Assembly: GCF_001425175.1 (NCBI RefSeq)
Contig: NZ_LMDV01000009.1
Coordinates: 1-64,000 of the forward strand
Length of the DNA stretch: 64,000 bases
Origin: Nocardioides sp. Root1257
GTDB taxonomy: Bacteria > Actinomycetota > Actinomycetes > Propionibacteriales > Nocardioidaceae
Reading direction: 5' to 3'
Part shown: one piece after another, positions 16,881 to 24,772 of the stretch
How the letters are laid out: each line of letters starts with the position of its first letter
How positions within the stretch are numbered: the first letter of the stretch is position 1
Notes under the pieces: generated by a model
Databases searched by the model: none
Seen by the model: only the letters and a program-made list of their open reading frames with translations
Told to the model about the DNA's origin: nothing
Program-made: the position numbers and the translations under genes

Positions 16881-18038
16881 TCAGCTCGCGAGGTCGACCA
16901 GACGGGCGACGGCCTCGGCGGGCGGCGGCAGCCGGCGCAGGGCGTCGGAGATGCGTCGCGCTGCCGCGCCGTAGCCCGGCGTCGTGAGCAGGTGGGGCAG
17001 GTGCTCAGCGGCACGCCCCACCGCTCCGGGTCCGGCCTCGACCGTCAACCCGGCTCCGACCGATGCGACGTGCTCGCCGTTCACGACCTGGTCGAAGGTG
17101 AAGAGGGGTGCGACCACTTGGGGCACACCTGCCGCCAGGGCACCCATCGTCGTACCGAAGCCGCCGTGCCCGATCATCGCCGCAGCACGGGCGAGGACCG
17201 CCGACTGGGGGAACCACTGCTCGACCCGCGCGTTCGGCGGCACCGGCCCCAGGGACGCCGGATCGACCTTCCGTCCGACCGTCATCAGGATGCGTGCCTC
17301 GACGTCCGCGAGGGCGTCCAACGCCTCGCGGAACGCCCCGGCGAACGGCGGCAGCGAGCCGGTGACCGAGCCGAACGTGACGTAGACCAGTGGACCCTCG
17401 ACGCCCCGCCAGTCGGGCAGGGGAACGCTGTCGGCGCCCACCGGGGGCTCGTGGAACCGGACGAACCCGGCGGCCTCGGGTCCCACCTGGTCGAGGACCT
17501 CGGGCACGAGGCTGAAGACCGGCTCGGCGGCCAGCGCCGCGACCAGCTGACCGCTGGACAGGCCGGCCAGGCCGCCCAGGTCCGCCAACGGCTCACCGAT
17601 GAGCTCGGTGAACCGGGCAGCGACCTCGTGCATGCCGATGCAGACGTGCACGTGCGGCACGCCGGCCCTCTCGGCCGCAGCCAGCGAGGCGAGCTCGGCG
17701 GTCTCGCGGACCACCACGTCCGGGCGCCAGCGCTCGACGGTCTCGCGGAGCGCGGGCAGCGCCGCCTGCGCGTCGACCCGCGCGAACACGTCGCGGACCA
17801 CCAGCTCGTTGGCCTCGTCGAACGTCACGGTCGGCAGCCGGGCCATGATCGGGCCCACCAGCTCGGGAGGTGCGTCCGCGAACGGCTCGTGGGCGAACCC
17901 AGCCGCGGCCACGGCGGCCGCGAAAGATGCCGGAGCAGCGACCCGCACGTCGTGGCCGGCCGCCGCGCACGCCCGCAGGAACGGCACGATCGGCCCGAAG
18001 TGACCGTCGTTGGCCGTCGTGGCGCCCAGCACCCGCAC
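16881..18038 (-). CDS. GT1-family glycosyltransferase (UGT/MGT type)
   Basis: A 385-residue GT-B glycosyltransferase. The N-terminal domain opens with MRVLGATTANDGHFGP, where the histidine is at the place of the catalytic base. The C-terminal nucleotide-sugar site is HGGFGTTMGALAAGVPQVV followed by PLFTFDQ, as in macrolide and erythromycin-type glycosyltransferases. The acceptor is unknown. The start may be GTG at 18038 or a second GTG at 18032, which has GGGAG at better spacing. No other natural-product genes lie nearby, so it may act in detoxification or on a lipid. Confidence 0.82.
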   Translation of the reverse strand: MRVLGATTANDGHFGPIVPFLRACAAAGHDVRVAAPASFAAAVAAAGFAHEPFADAPPELVGPIMARLPTVTFDEANELVVRDVFARVDAQAALPALRETVERWRPDVVVRETAELASLAAAERAGVPHVHVCIGMHEVAARFTELIGEPLADLGGLAGLSSGQLVAALAAEPVFSLVPEVLDQVGPEAAGFVRFHEPPVGADSVPLPDWRGVEGPLVYVTFGSVTGSLPPFAGAFREALDALADVEARILMTVGRKVDPASLGPVPPNARVEQWFPQSAVLARAAAMIGHGGFGTTMGALAAGVPQVVAPLFTFDQVVNGEHVASVGAGLTVEAGPGAVGRAAEHLPHLLTTPGYGAAARRISDALRRLPPPAEAVARLVDLAS

Positions 18039-18128
18039 CTCCCGAGGGTCCCACCGCGCCCACCTCCGGGCAACGCCGCGACCCGTACGCGACTGCCGTG
18101 ACCCGACGGTGCGTGGTGGGTGGCGTCC

Positions 18129-18587
18129 TCAGCGGTCGTCGGGCGTGGGGTCCACGCGCTCGAGCAGGTCGGTCAGGTGGAGGCGCAGCCGCTCGCGGTG
18201 CTCGGTCTCGACCTGCTCCAGGCGGGCGATCTCGTCGTCGAGCTGCTGGCGACGTGCCGACGTCTCCTCCCGCATCCGGTACGCCTCGACGCGCGCGGCG
18301 TTCGTCTCCTGCGCGGCCTCCTCGCGCGCCGTGGACACGAGGCCCTCCGCCTCCTCGCGCGCAGCCCGCACGAGCCGCGCGGCCTCGGCGCGCGCGTCGG
18401 TCAGCAGGCCCTCGACCTCGACCCTGGCCTCGGCCCGCCACCGGTCGGTCTCGCGGGCGGTCATCTCGAGCAGACGAGCCGCTGCGGGTGAGGGGTCGGC
18501 GACGTCGTCCGGACCCGTGCGCGGCGCCGGTGGGTGCGCCGCATCGTGGCCGCTCGCCTCGCCCGGCCTGTCTGCGCTGATGCTCAT
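18129..18587 (-). CDS. coiled-coil protein, DivIVA-like
   Basis: A 152-residue protein. After a polar, proline-rich N-terminus of about 35 residues, the rest is one long heptad-repeat helix rich in Ala, Glu and Arg (EARVEVEGLLTDARAEAARL and onward to about residue 145). This resembles the coiled-coil tails of actinobacterial DivIVA/Wag31-like and filament-forming proteins, but the membrane-binding N-terminal domain of DivIVA is absent. GGAGAG lies before the ATG. It lies downstream of the LuxR gene in the same direction with a gap of about 50 bases. Its function is unknown. Confidence 0.6.
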   Translation of the reverse strand: MSISADRPGEASGHDAAHPPAPRTGPDDVADPSPAAARLLEMTARETDRWRAEARVEVEGLLTDARAEAARLVRAAREEAEGLVSTAREEAAQETNAARVEAYRMREETSARRQQLDDEIARLEQVETEHRERLRLHLTDLLERVDPTPDDR

Positions 18588-18638
18588 GGACTTCTCTCCA
18601 GGTTGGATGGCCCCCGCCGCGATGGAACGTTCTGCTGA

Positions 18639-19298
18639 TCAAGAGTGCCTGTGGCGCCCCGATTCCCGAGAATCGGCGGTGTCGAACCCATGGCGCATGA
18701 TCCACAGCACCGCCTGGCTGCGGCTGTGGACGCCGATCTTGGCGTAGGCGCTCCGGACGTTGGTCTTGACCGTGTTGACGCTGAGCCGGTGCCGGTCCGC
18801 GATGTCCTCGTTGCTGAGCCCCCGCGCGATCAGCGACAGGGTGTCGGACTCCCGGTCGTTGAGCCCGGCGCTGATCCCGAGCCGCGGCGCTCGCCGGGCG
18901 CTGGGGCACGCGCACATGACCGAGCCCGCGCCGGTGCCGCCCAGCCGCCTCCTCGTCGTCGCCGCGTCGAGGGCCGCGAGCAGCTCCTCCTCGCGGATGC
19001 TCAGGAGGAGGCAGCCGTCGGCCCCCTGCGCGAGGGCGTCGTTGAGCAGGTCGGGCCTGTGGTCGCGCCCCATCGCGATCACCACCGACGTCGAGTGGTT
19101 GACCAGCCGGTCGAAGACGGTCCGGTCGCCTCCCGCAAGGCCGGCGACGTCGTAGAGCACGACGTCGGGGTCGGCCTCGACCGCCTCCGACCGCACCAGC
19201 TCGACGCGCGAGCGGTGGCGGTCGAGCAGGGACGTGAGGCCCGCGACGACGACGTCGTGCGGGCTGATCAGCGCGACGCGGGCTGGAGGCACGGCCAT
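18639..19298 (-). CDS. LuxR-type response regulator with atypical receiver
   Basis: A 219-residue regulator. Residues 1-120 form a receiver-like domain with a candidate phospho-acceptor Asp50 (VVLYDVAGL). The usual lysine near residue 100 is replaced (GCLLLSIRE, where LLLK is common), so normal phosphorylation signalling is doubtful. Residues about 145-210 are a LuxR/NarL HTH (LNDRESDTLSLIARGLSNED and VNTVKTNVRSAYAKIGVHSR). No histidine kinase gene is adjacent. CAGACT lies six bases before the ATG. It may control the coiled-coil gene just downstream. Confidence 0.8.
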   Translation of the reverse strand: MAVPPARVALISPHDVVVAGLTSLLDRHRSRVELVRSEAVEADPDVVLYDVAGLAGGDRTVFDRLVNHSTSVVIAMGRDHRPDLLNDALAQGADGCLLLSIREEELLAALDAATTRRRLGGTGAGSVMCACPSARRAPRLGISAGLNDRESDTLSLIARGLSNEDIADRHRLSVNTVKTNVRSAYAKIGVHSRSQAVLWIMRHGFDTADSRESGRHRHS

Positions 19299-19354
19299 CC
19301 CGGGAGTCTGCGCCTGCCTCGACCCGTCCGCAACAGCTGACCGCGCCCGGCGCC

Positions 19355-19366
19355 TACGATCCGGGG
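19355..19366 (+). promoter_or_regulatory. -10 box TACGAT for leaderless transcription
   Basis: TACGAT (19355-19360) ends six bases before the ATG at 19367, and no ribosome-binding site is present. Confidence 0.55.
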
Positions 19367-19666
19367 ATGAGCGAGCCGCCCGAGGTCACCCCGGACGGCC
19401 GGTTCATCGTGGTCGACGGCCGGCGGTGGCGCGCCACGGACCCGGCGATCCCGGAGGAGCGGCGGGCGGAGCTGACGCGGGTCCTGATGGCCTGGCGCCG
19501 CGACGTACGGCGCACGCGAGGCACCGACGACGAGCCGCGATCGCGCGCGGGCGTCCAGGCCGCGAAGGTCGCGCTCGGCGAGCGGGGCACGCCGTGGTGG
19601 GAGCAGTCCGACGACGAGCGCCGAGCCCGGTGGAGCGCCGACGTGCGGGTGCCGCCCGGGTCCTGA
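19367..19666 (+). CDS. small conserved actinobacterial protein
   Basis: A 99-residue soluble, charged protein. The pattern FIVVDGRRWRATDPAIPEE, then a helical region, then AAKVALGERGTPWWE is that of a widespread actinobacterial family sometimes labelled biopolymer transporter Tol. I see no evidence for that function: there are no membrane segments and no TolB propeller. The start is fixed by a TACGAT box six bases upstream. It is followed by the epimerase gene in the same direction after 44 bases. Confidence 0.65.
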   Translation: MSEPPEVTPDGRFIVVDGRRWRATDPAIPEERRAELTRVLMAWRRDVRRTRGTDDEPRSRAGVQAAKVALGERGTPWWEQSDDERRARWSADVRVPPGS

Positions 19667-19710
19667 CGGATGCGGGGCTGAACGCCCCTCCCGGCGGGTA
19701 CGGCAGGGGT

Positions 19711-20607
19711 ATGCGCATCTTCTTCACCGGCGGCAGCGGCAAGGCCGGCAAGCACGTCGCCCCCTACCTCGCCGCCCTGGGCCACCAGGTGACCAACGCC
19801 GACCTCGTCCCGCTCCGGCACGCCGACATCGCCGACCTCCGCGTCGACCTCACGGACGCCGGCGAGACCTACTCGGCGCTCGCCGGCCTGGCGACCATGG
19901 ACGAGCTGGACCTGCCCGAGAAGCCGTCGTACGACGCCGTGGTGCACTTCGCCGCCGTGCCCGCGATCCTGCTGCGCTCGGACGCCACGACGTACGCGAC
20001 CAACGTGCTCAGCACCTACAACGTCCTCGAGGCGGCGACGCGGCTGGGCGTGCGCAAGGTCGTCTTCGCGTCGTCGGAGACGACGTACGGCGTCTGCTTC
20101 GCGCAGGGCGAGCGTCGCCCCCTCTACGTCCCGGTCGACGAGGAGCACCCGACCGTCCCCGAGGACTCCTACGCGATGTCCAAGGTTGCCAGCGAGGTGA
20201 CGGCGCGCTCCTTCCACGCCCGCACCGGGGCCGACATCTATGGGCTCCGGATCAACAACGTCATCGAGCCGCACGAGTACGCCGAGCTCTTCCCACCGTT
20301 CCTCGACGACCCGTCGCTGAGGCGGCGCAACATCTTCGCCTACATCGACACCCGCGACCTGGGCCAGATGGTGCAGCGCTGCCTCGAGACCGACGGCCTG
20401 GGCTACCAGGCCTTCAACGTCGCCAACGCGGACATGTCCGTCGCCGCCACGACCCAGGAGATTGGCGACCGCTTCTACGCCGGCGTCGAGGTGCGCAAGG
20501 AGATGGGCCGCGACGAGACCTTCTACTCGATCGACAAGGCCCGCGACCTGCTCGGATTCGCTCCCGAGCACTCCTGGCGCGATGTGCTCTCGGACCAGCG
20601 CGCCTAG
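19711..20607 (+). CDS. NAD-dependent epimerase/dehydratase family protein
   Basis: A 298-residue extended SDR. The cofactor loop is TGGSGKAG (residues 6-13), the catalytic Tyr-x3-Lys is YAMSK, and a Ser-Ser pair (VFASSETTYG) is at the expected site. Enzymes of this type act on nucleotide sugars or on free uronic acids, and the ETTYG segment resembles that of uronate dehydrogenases and related proteins. The ATG has TACGGC six bases upstream. No nucleotide-sugar genes adjoin it, so the substrate is open. It ends five bases before the convergent BLUF gene. Confidence 0.8.
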   Translation: MRIFFTGGSGKAGKHVAPYLAALGHQVTNADLVPLRHADIADLRVDLTDAGETYSALAGLATMDELDLPEKPSYDAVVHFAAVPAILLRSDATTYATNVLSTYNVLEAATRLGVRKVVFASSETTYGVCFAQGERRPLYVPVDEEHPTVPEDSYAMSKVASEVTARSFHARTGADIYGLRINNVIEPHEYAELFPPFLDDPSLRRRNIFAYIDTRDLGQMVQRCLETDGLGYQAFNVANADMSVAATTQEIGDRFYAGVEVRKEMGRDETFYSIDKARDLLGFAPEHSWRDVLSDQRA

Positions 20608-20612
20608 CGCAC

Positions 20613-21029
20613 CTAGCGCATGCTGTCGCGGAAGAGCTCGAGGAGCCGGTAGGCCGAGCCGGTCTCCGCACCCAGGCCCTCGGCGAACGAGCGCCGCGTG
20701 AAGTCGGTGTAGCCGGTGATCCCCTGCACGTCGTGGTCGCCCAGGTTGCGGAACCCCATCGACCACTCCGGGAAGGCGCGCGCCTCGACCTGCTCACGCA
20801 GGAGCACGAGGATCCCCGTGTGCCGCGGGTCGGCCTCGATCGAGGAGAAGACCGACTCGACGGCCTCCTCGGGCCCTTCCAGCGTCTGGATGACGTTGCC
20901 GCCGCTGTAGAGCAGCATCCCGGTCAGCCCGCGCTCGTCGTTCCTCGGCCGGATCGAGGTGAGCAGCTCGACGAGGTCCGAGACCCCAAGGACCTCGGTC
21001 GTGGAGCTGACGTAGGTGAGGGAGAGCAC
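20613..21029 (-). CDS. BLUF-domain blue-light sensor
   Basis: A 138-residue stand-alone BLUF protein that binds FAD and senses blue light. The residues of the photocycle are present: Tyr6 (LSLTYVSS), Asn30 (SIRPRNDERGLTG) and Gln48 (YSGGNVIQTLEG), plus the Trp in FPEWSMGF. There is no fused output domain, so it probably signals through a partner, as short BLUF proteins do. The GTG start has GGAGG nine bases before it. It is divergent from a phospholipase D-like gene, with about 97 bases between the two starts. Confidence 0.88.
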   Translation of the reverse strand: MLSLTYVSSTTEVLGVSDLVELLTSIRPRNDERGLTGMLLYSGGNVIQTLEGPEEAVESVFSSIEADPRHTGILVLLREQVEARAFPEWSMGFRNLGDHDVQGITGYTDFTRRSFAEGLGAETGSAYRLLELFRDSMR

Positions 21030-21125
21030 GAGGGGCCACCTCCGAGTTCGGGGCACTGAGCCGCCGAGATTACGTGAGCAGGCGCGTCGGCGCCCCGTCG
21101 AGGACCTGTGGGGCACACTGGCCGG

Positions 21126-22703
21126 GTGCTGGACGACGCGAGCGACTGGCTGCTGACCCAGCGCGAGCGCGGCAACAGCGCGACCCGCCTCGACGACCTG
21201 CACCCCGGGGACGAGGCGTGGTCCGAGGGCAACCTGGTCCGGCCGCTGGTGCACGGGGCGACGTACTTCGCCGAGCTCTACGAGCGGATCGAGGCGACGC
21301 AGCCGGGCGACCTGGTGCTCTTCACCGACTGGCAGGGCGACGGCGACGAGCGTCTGACCGGCGAGCCGGGCAGCGAGGTGGTCGACGTCCTCGGCCGCGC
21401 CGACGAGCGCGGCGTCGACGTACGCGGCCTGGTCTGGCGCTCGCACAGCAGCGCCATCGGCTTCAGCTCCGACGAGAACCTCCGCCTCGGCCGCTCCCTG
21501 CAGAAGCGCGGCGTCGAGGCGATCCTGGACATGCGCGTGCGCACGGGCGGGTCGCACCACCAGAAGTTCGTCGTGATCCGGCACCGCGACGACCCCAGCC
21601 GCGACATCGCGTACGTCGGCGGCATCGACCTCTGCCACTCACGTCGCGACGACCGCGACCACGGCGGCGACCCGCAGGCGCTCGAGGACATGGGCGGGGA
21701 GTACGGCGCGACCGCGCCGTGGCACGACCTCCAGGCCGCGATCACCGGACCCGCGGTGCACGACGTCGAGACCGTCTTCCGCGAGCGGTGGGAGGACCCG
21801 ACCACCCTCTCCCGCAGCCCCGTCATCCTGCTGCGCGACCGGCTGCGCGGCCTCGACACCACCCCCGACCCGCTCCCCGAGCAGCAGCCCCCGCCTCCGC
21901 CTGTCGAGGGCGGGACCCACACGGTCCAGCTGCTCCGTACCTATCCCGACCTCCGCCAGGGCCGCGACTACAGCTTCGCGCGCGGCGGCGAGCGCAGCGT
22001 GGCCCGCGGCTACACCAAGGCGGTCGCGCGGGCCCGACGGCTGATCTACGTCGAGGACCAGTACCTCTGGGGTAACCACATCGGCAACGTCTTCAGCGAC
22101 GCGCTGCGCGAACACCCCGACCTGTACGTCGTCGCCGTGGTCCCCCTGCACCCCGACGTCGAGGGCTTCAGCCGCACCGCCCAGCTCGTCGGCCGACGCC
22201 GCGCGATGCTCGACATGATGCGCGCGTCCCCGGACCGCGTCGCGGTCTACGGGATCGAGAACCACGCGAGCACGCCGATCTACGTCCACGCCAAGACCTG
22301 CCTGATCGACGATACCTGGGCGAGCATCGGCTCCGACAACTTCAACCGCCGCTCGTGGACCCACGACTCCGAGCTCTCGGCGGTCGTCCTCGACACCGCC
22401 GGCGACTACGCGCGCACGCTCCGCCTCACGCTCGCCGCCGAGCACCTCGACCGCGGCCCCGACGACCCCATGGAGGACTGCATCGAGCCCGCCGGCATCT
22501 TCAACGCCTACGCCGACTGCGCCGCCGCCCTCGACTCCTGGCACGCGGGTGGCCAGCAGGGACCCCGCCCGCCCGGCCGCCTGCGCCGGCTCTCGCCTCC
22601 CGACGTCGGCCCGCTCACGCGCCTCCTCGCCCGGCCGTTCTACCAGCTCGTCCACGACCCCGACGGGCGGCCGACGCCGCTGCGGCGGGCCGACGGCTTC
22701 TGA
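21126..22703 (+). CDS. phospholipase D-family protein with two HKD motifs
   Basis: A 525-residue protein with two PLD catalytic half-sites: HHQKFVVIRHRDD near residue 140 and VHAKTCLIDDTWASIGSDNF near 385 (HxK-x4-D). This is the layout of phospholipase D and of cardiolipin-synthase-like phosphatidyltransferases. There is no signal peptide or membrane segment, so it is probably cytosolic or peripheral. A proline run (EQQPPPPPVEGG) joins the halves. The GTG at 21126 was chosen because CACACT lies six bases before it; an in-frame GTG lies 18 bases upstream. It is divergent from the BLUF sensor. Confidence 0.85.
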   Translation: MLDDASDWLLTQRERGNSATRLDDLHPGDEAWSEGNLVRPLVHGATYFAELYERIEATQPGDLVLFTDWQGDGDERLTGEPGSEVVDVLGRADERGVDVRGLVWRSHSSAIGFSSDENLRLGRSLQKRGVEAILDMRVRTGGSHHQKFVVIRHRDDPSRDIAYVGGIDLCHSRRDDRDHGGDPQALEDMGGEYGATAPWHDLQAAITGPAVHDVETVFRERWEDPTTLSRSPVILLRDRLRGLDTTPDPLPEQQPPPPPVEGGTHTVQLLRTYPDLRQGRDYSFARGGERSVARGYTKAVARARRLIYVEDQYLWGNHIGNVFSDALREHPDLYVVAVVPLHPDVEGFSRTAQLVGRRRAMLDMMRASPDRVAVYGIENHASTPIYVHAKTCLIDDTWASIGSDNFNRRSWTHDSELSAVVLDTAGDYARTLRLTLAAEHLDRGPDDPMEDCIEPAGIFNAYADCAAALDSWHAGGQQGPRPPGRLRRLSPPDVGPLTRLLARPFYQLVHDPDGRPTPLRRADGF

Positions 22704-22732
22704 GTGGTCCGCGTCTGGCGCGCGCGGGCTCG

Positions 22733-22780
22733 GGACGTCATACGAAACGTGACCCAGAGGGCTCGATTCGTATGACGTCC
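22733..22780. terminator. 14-bp perfect inverted repeat between convergent genes
   Basis: GGACGTCATACGAA (22733-22746) and its exact complement (22767-22780) enclose a 20-base loop. It lies between the ends of the PLD and LysR genes and may terminate both. It has no T tract, so another role (protein binding or repeat element) is possible. Confidence 0.5.
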
Positions 22781-22799
22781 TGCGAAGCGCGGCCGCGAG

Positions 22800-23717
22800 T
22801 CAGCCGGCTGCCAGCTCGACCGCTAGCTCGTCGAGCCGCTCGAACAGCCAGCGGTGCGCGGGGTCGGAGAGTCGGTCGGGGGCGAACCAGTAGCCCTCGG
22901 CGAGGACGACCTCGTCGAAGGGTGGTTCGACGACCACGAGCGGCCCCTCGGGGCGGGCGTGGAGCCGCGCGAGCTTCTCGGGGACCATCGCCACCAGGTC
23001 GGTGCCGGCGATCACGAACGGCAGCGGCAGGAAGCCGGAGACCTGCAGGGCGATGTGGCGGTCGACGCCGATCTCCCCGAAGACCCGGTCGACGGGTGTG
23101 AGGACGCCGGGCCCGAAGCTCGGGACCGCGTGCGGGAGCTCGGCGAGGTCCTCGACGGTGAGCCGGCCGTCGCGCAGGCGCGAGTTGTGGCGGTCCGCGA
23201 TCAGCACCATCCGGTCCTTCCACAGCGGCCGCGAGTCACCCTGGAAGCCGAACCCGAGCGGCGCGACGAGCGCGTCGATCTCGAGCAGCACGCGCTCCGA
23301 CGTACGCGACTCGGGGCCGAGGTTCTCGATCGTGAGGCGCACGCCGGGGGCGGTGGTGCGAAGCAGGCGGACCAGCGGCTCGTGCAGCACGGCGATCGCG
23401 TAGTCGCTCATCGCCATCCGGAAGACCCGGTTGCTGGTGGCGGGGTCGAACTCGTCCTCGAGGTGCAGGGCCCGTCCCAGGAGGCGTACGGCGTGCTGCA
23501 CCTCGGGCAGCAGGTCGCGTGCGAAGGGGGTGAGCTCGTAGTCGCGGCCGGCGCGGACCAGGAGCTCGTCGTCGAAGCGGCGACGCAGGCGCGCGAGCGA
23601 GGCGCTCATCGCCGGCTGGCTGAGCTCGAGGCGCTGGCCGGCCCGGGTCACGTTGCCCTCCTCGAGGAGGACCTTGAGGGAGAGGAGCAGGTTGAGATCG
23701 GTGCCGCCGAGCGTCAT
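22800..23717 (-). CDS. LysR-type transcriptional regulator
   Basis: A 305-residue LysR protein. The winged HTH lies at about residues 8-66 (LNLLLSLKVLLEEGNVTRAG, then LSQPAMSASLARLRRRFDDE), and the rest is the inducer-binding domain. AGGAGAG precedes the ATG. It is divergent from a second LysR gene of similar sequence (both have DDELLVR-GR-ELTP/ELSP and an EFDPA-SNR segment), so they arose by duplication. The gap between them holds a dispersed palindromic repeat. Targets are unknown. Confidence 0.87.
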   Translation of the reverse strand: MTLGGTDLNLLLSLKVLLEEGNVTRAGQRLELSQPAMSASLARLRRRFDDELLVRAGRDYELTPFARDLLPEVQHAVRLLGRALHLEDEFDPATSNRVFRMAMSDYAIAVLHEPLVRLLRTTAPGVRLTIENLGPESRTSERVLLEIDALVAPLGFGFQGDSRPLWKDRMVLIADRHNSRLRDGRLTVEDLAELPHAVPSFGPGVLTPVDRVFGEIGVDRHIALQVSGFLPLPFVIAGTDLVAMVPEKLARLHARPEGPLVVVEPPFDEVVLAEGYWFAPDRLSDPAHRWLFERLDELAVELAAG

Positions 23718-23745
23718 GTCACTCTCCTCTCATGTCGTGGGCAAT

Positions 23746-23785
23746 GGTGGTTTCGAGACGGGCTTGGCGGCCCTCCTCAACCACC
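23746..23785. repeat. dispersed palindromic element, copy 2
   Basis: GGTGGTTTCGAGACGGG...CCTCCTCAACCACC: the ends GGTGGTT and AACCACC are exact complements. It sits in the gap between the two divergent LysR genes and is related to the copies at 3.1 and 35.4 kb. Confidence 0.65.
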
Positions 23786-23817
23786 GGGCGGATCTGTGGC
23801 GGTGGTCACTCTGCCAC

Positions 23818-23830
23818 TAGAGTCTGTGGG
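23818..23830 (+). promoter_or_regulatory. -10 box TAGAGT for leaderless transcription
   Basis: TAGAGT (23818-23823) ends seven bases before the GTG start at 23831 of the LysR gene. Confidence 0.5.
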
Positions 23831-24772
23831 GTGAGGGAGCGGTTGCGGGAGGTTGATGCCAACCTGTTGCTTTCGCTCCACGCGCTGCTGGAGGAGCGCA
23901 ACCTCACCCACGCCGGTGAGCGGATGACGATGAGCCAGCCAGCGATGAGCGGGGCGCTGGCGCGGCTCCGCAAGCACTTCGACGACGAGCTGCTCGTGCG
24001 CGTCGGGCGCGGCTTCGAGCTGTCGCCGCTGGCCGAGCAGCTGCGACCGGAGGTCGCCGAGGCGATCGAGGCGGCCGAGGCGCTGCTGGGCAACCAGCGG
24101 GAGTTCGACCCGGCGTCCAGCAACCGACGCTTCGCGGTGAGCATGTCGGAGTACGCCATGACCGTGCTCGCCGAGCCGCTGACCCGGCTGGTCGCCGAGC
24201 AGGCACCTCGATGCTCGGTCGCGCTCGACACGCTGGACGTGGGACCCAGCCAGTTCGAGACCCAGCTGATGCGGCGCGACCTGATCATCGGGCCGCTCGG
24301 CTTCGAGTTCCCGGGGCGCAAGCAGCCCGTCTTCACCGACCACCTGGTCTGCGTGGTCGCCCGCGACAACGACCGCCTCGTGGACGGCGCGCTCGGCCTC
24401 GACGACCTGCGCGAGATGCCGCACGCCGTGGCGGAGTTCGGCGCGGCCGGCGAGAAGAAGCGGCCGCTCGAGGTCGAGATGGAGAAACGCGGCATCGTCG
24501 ACCGCCGGGTGCTGGTGCAGGTGACGAGCCTGCTGACGCTGCCGTTCGCGGTCAGCGGCACGGAGATGTGCGCGTTCGTGCCGGCCCGGCTGGCGCGGCG
24601 CTGCCTCGACATCCTCGACCTCGAGATCGCGGCCACCGACCTCGACTCCGTGCAGATCACCGAGGCCGCCCACTGGCACCTGCGGCGCGAGAACGAGCCG
24701 GCGGTCGTCTGGCTGCGGCGCCTGCTCTACGACGTCGCCGTCTCCGTCGAGGACGAGCTCGCCACCACCTGA
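23831..24772 (+). CDS. LysR-type transcriptional regulator, paralogue
   Basis: A 313-residue LysR protein. The HTH is at about residues 8-66 (ANLLLSLHALLEERNLTHAG, then MSQPAMSGALARLRKHFDDE), followed by the effector-binding domain. The start GTG is chosen from the TAGAGT box seven bases upstream and the alignment with the divergent paralogue. Its 3' end overlaps the convergent MFS exporter gene by 46 bases. It may regulate that exporter or the divergent regulator; this is inference. Confidence 0.86.
   Translation: MRERLREVDANLLLSLHALLEERNLTHAGERMTMSQPAMSGALARLRKHFDDELLVRVGRGFELSPLAEQLRPEVAEAIEAAEALLGNQREFDPASSNRRFAVSMSEYAMTVLAEPLTRLVAEQAPRCSVALDTLDVGPSQFETQLMRRDLIIGPLGFEFPGRKQPVFTDHLVCVVARDNDRLVDGALGLDDLREMPHAVAEFGAAGEKKRPLEVEMEKRGIVDRRVLVQVTSLLTLPFAVSGTEMCAFVPARLARRCLDILDLEIAATDLDSVQITEAAHWHLRRENEPAVVWLRRLLYDVAVSVEDELATT

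Noticed and set aside
16881..18038. Glycosyltransferase as part of an antibiotic gene cluster
   Set aside because: No polyketide, peptide or deoxysugar genes lie nearby.
18659..18676. Inverted repeat CCGATTC-CCGA-GAATCGG as a terminator
   Set aside because: It lies inside the coding region of the LuxR gene before its stop and has no T tract, so it is more likely a coding coincidence.
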